5,858 nt of DNA from JBHELB01 sp041859045 (GTDB lineage Bacteria > Hydrogenedentota > Hydrogenedentia > Hydrogenedentales > SLHB01), in contig JBHELB010000073.1 of NCBI GenBank assembly GCA_041859045.1, positions 1 to 5,858 of the forward strand, written 5' to 3'. Below the pieces are notes generated by a model. That model was not told where the DNA came from. It saw nothing but the letters and a program-made list of their open reading frames with translations, and did not search any database. A program made the translations under genes and the position numbers. Below are positions 4,750 through 5,858 of this stretch, piece after piece. How positions within the stretch are numbered: the first letter of the stretch is position 1; the number at the start of each line of letters is the position of its first letter.

Positions 4750-5858
4750 ATGAAACCTGAGTTGGCTAAGGCGTTGGAGGCAGCGGGCGCCCCGCCGCCG
4801 GACTTCTGGGAAAGTGAATTGGAGATGGGATTGGAGCATGTCTTTGCCCATTTTCGGGAGGAAGGGCGCATGGAGGCGTGGGTGGAGAAGCGCAAAGGTC
4901 GGCAGGTCAACGCGCTGCTGAAGACCTGCGGGGAAACGCCGGGGACCTCCGCGCGCAAGAATAAGGAGACGCTGCTGTCGTGTAACGGACAGCTTCTCCA
5001 ATATGGTCTGGTGGATTGGTTTGGCAAGCGCAAGTCGCGTCAGGCCGTGGTCGATATCGCTCTGGACGTTCTCTCCGAATCGGAGCTTGACGATTACCGC
5101 GTCGGCGACGCGTACGACGATCGGACGATGCTGTATGGGCTCTATCGTCGCGACCCCCAACTTCTTCACAAGGTGCTGCTCGTGGACAAGATGCACAAAT
5201 CTGGTTTCGCCCGAATGGTGCTGGACAAGAATCTTCGGCGCCCGGAGCAACCGCTCGAGGAGTACCTTTCCGAACAGAGCGTCGCGGCCCTTCTGCGGGA
5301 ATGCGATCTGGCCCGGAACGACGACAGGACGAGCGAGTTGAAAGGCATCGAACGCGAGAACGACCATTGCACGCTCTTTATCCGACGAGCGGACCGTCCC
5401 GAGATGATCGTGGGTCCGTCGGGCGTGCAACATGGGTACAAACCCGAATGGATCATCCTGGACTTCTCCGCCAGCGGGAAACGGGTCGGCATCTCGTCAA
5501 TGAGCATGACCGCGCCCGTGCAGATAGCCAACCGGATCGCCCAAGAGTATTTCGCGAAGCCCTGTACCTACTTGAACGAAAGCCAGATCACCGCCACAAA
5601 GCAGCTCGAGCATTTCTTCACGTTGCTGAGAGACAACGCCGTCGAACATCTCACCCTGGTCGAACTGACCCTGAAATCCTCACCGCTGGCTGAACAGGTC
5701 GAACTCAGGCTCGGAGGGCCGGAGGGCATCGGAAACGCCATCGCGGGGTTTGAACGGCTGGTCGGCCCATTGCTGTCCGACATAGGCCAGATTGAATCGT
5801 TTCGGCTCGCCCATGGGAGCAAACGCGTCCATCTCAAGATTGAGAAGGCCGAGAATGT
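4750..5858 (+). CDS. Unrecognised large cytoplasmic protein, 3' end cut by window
   Basis: An open frame from ATG 4750 to the window end, 369 whole codons without a stop, so the gene is partial. GGAAAGGA (4735-4742) lies 7 bases upstream. I do not recognise the family. Visible features are a helical, charged N-terminal region (residues 15-110) with DFWESELEMGLEHVFAHF and a polar middle (110-200). A likely alpha/beta stretch covers 205-310: strand-like CTLFIRR, MIVGPSGVQHG and EWIILDF, then helix-like segments and LTLVELTLKS. There are no transmembrane segments or signal peptide, no Walker A motif and no obvious nuclease, protease or HTH motif. Composition is balanced and acidic/basic residues alternate as in a real soluble protein. 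It is downstream of and codirectional with the XRE/ImmA pair, so it is probably their regulated cargo. A defence or stress role is inference only. A 235-codon frame on the opposite strand is a shadow. Confidence 0.85.
   Translation, partial: MKPELAKALEAAGAPPPDFWESELEMGLEHVFAHFREEGRMEAWVEKRKGRQVNALLKTCGETPGTSARKNKETLLSCNGQLLQYGLVDWFGKRKSRQAVVDIALDVLSESELDDYRVGDAYDDRTMLYGLYRRDPQLLHKVLLVDKMHKSGFARMVLDKNLRRPEQPLEEYLSEQSVAALLRECDLARNDDRTSELKGIERENDHCTLFIRRADRPEMIVGPSGVQHGYKPEWIILDFSASGKRVGISSMSMTAPVQIANRIAQEYFAKPCTYLNESQITATKQLEHFFTLLRDNAVEHLTLVELTLKSSPLAEQVELRLGGPEGIGNAIAGFERLVGPLLSDIGQIESFRLAHGSKRVHLKIEKAEN

Noticed and set aside
4742..4753. Mini-ORF ATGCTCACATGA overlapping the start of the unknown gene
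   Set aside because: Its ATG overlaps the Shine-Dalgarno of the main gene and it has no separate ribosome-binding site; a three-codon frame is easily found by chance.
4726..5433. 235-codon open frame on the minus strand
   Set aside because: It lies antisense to the well-initiated + strand frame from 4750. It is rich in Arg, His and Leu as shadow frames of GC-rich genes are, and has no recognisable domain.
1..5858. CRISPR array or insertion sequence
   Set aside because: No regularly spaced repeats, no transposase and no terminal inverted repeats were seen on either strand.

Overview
The window looks like chromosomal DNA from a GC-rich environmental bacterium, carrying one edge of an integrated or formerly mobile element. 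All protein genes read on the + strand, are tightly packed and use mostly GC-ending codons. The grouping of a DUF2924 protein with a serine recombinase is, to my knowledge, common in Planctomycetes-like and alphaproteobacterial genomes. That is only a hint and does not identify the organism.

Layout. Positions 64-139 hold a complete tRNA-Asn(GUU) with encoded CCA, probably preceded by its own promoter and followed by a strong hairpin terminator (181-219). A gene-poor stretch follows (220-556). Positions 557-3333 hold a compact four-gene operon with overlapping stop/start codons: a small Pro-rich protein, a DUF2924 protein, a 531-residue large serine recombinase with intact catalytic and zinc-ribbon motifs, and a small ParB/KorB-like helix-turn-helix protein. 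This is best read as the integration module of a mobile element, with the small proteins as candidate accessory or directionality factors.

From 3334 a second transcription unit begins. Its promoter (TTGACA, 18-bp spacer, TAGGAT) has the -35 box inside the perfect palindrome CTCTTGACAAGAG, which looks like an operator. A leader of about 170 nt with potential secondary structure follows. Next come an XRE-family regulator (3561-3947) and an ImmA/IrrE-type zinc metallopeptidase with HELGH (3954-4631). This is the classic pair in which the protease inactivates the repressor.

Downstream, 118 bp after the protease gene, a long open frame with a good ribosome-binding site starts at 4750 and runs off the window end with at least 369 residues. 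I do not recognise its family. It is the most likely place for new biology: an uncharacterised cargo protein probably under XRE/ImmA control, next to a recombinase module, which fits a stress or phage-defence island. That role is inferred from context only.
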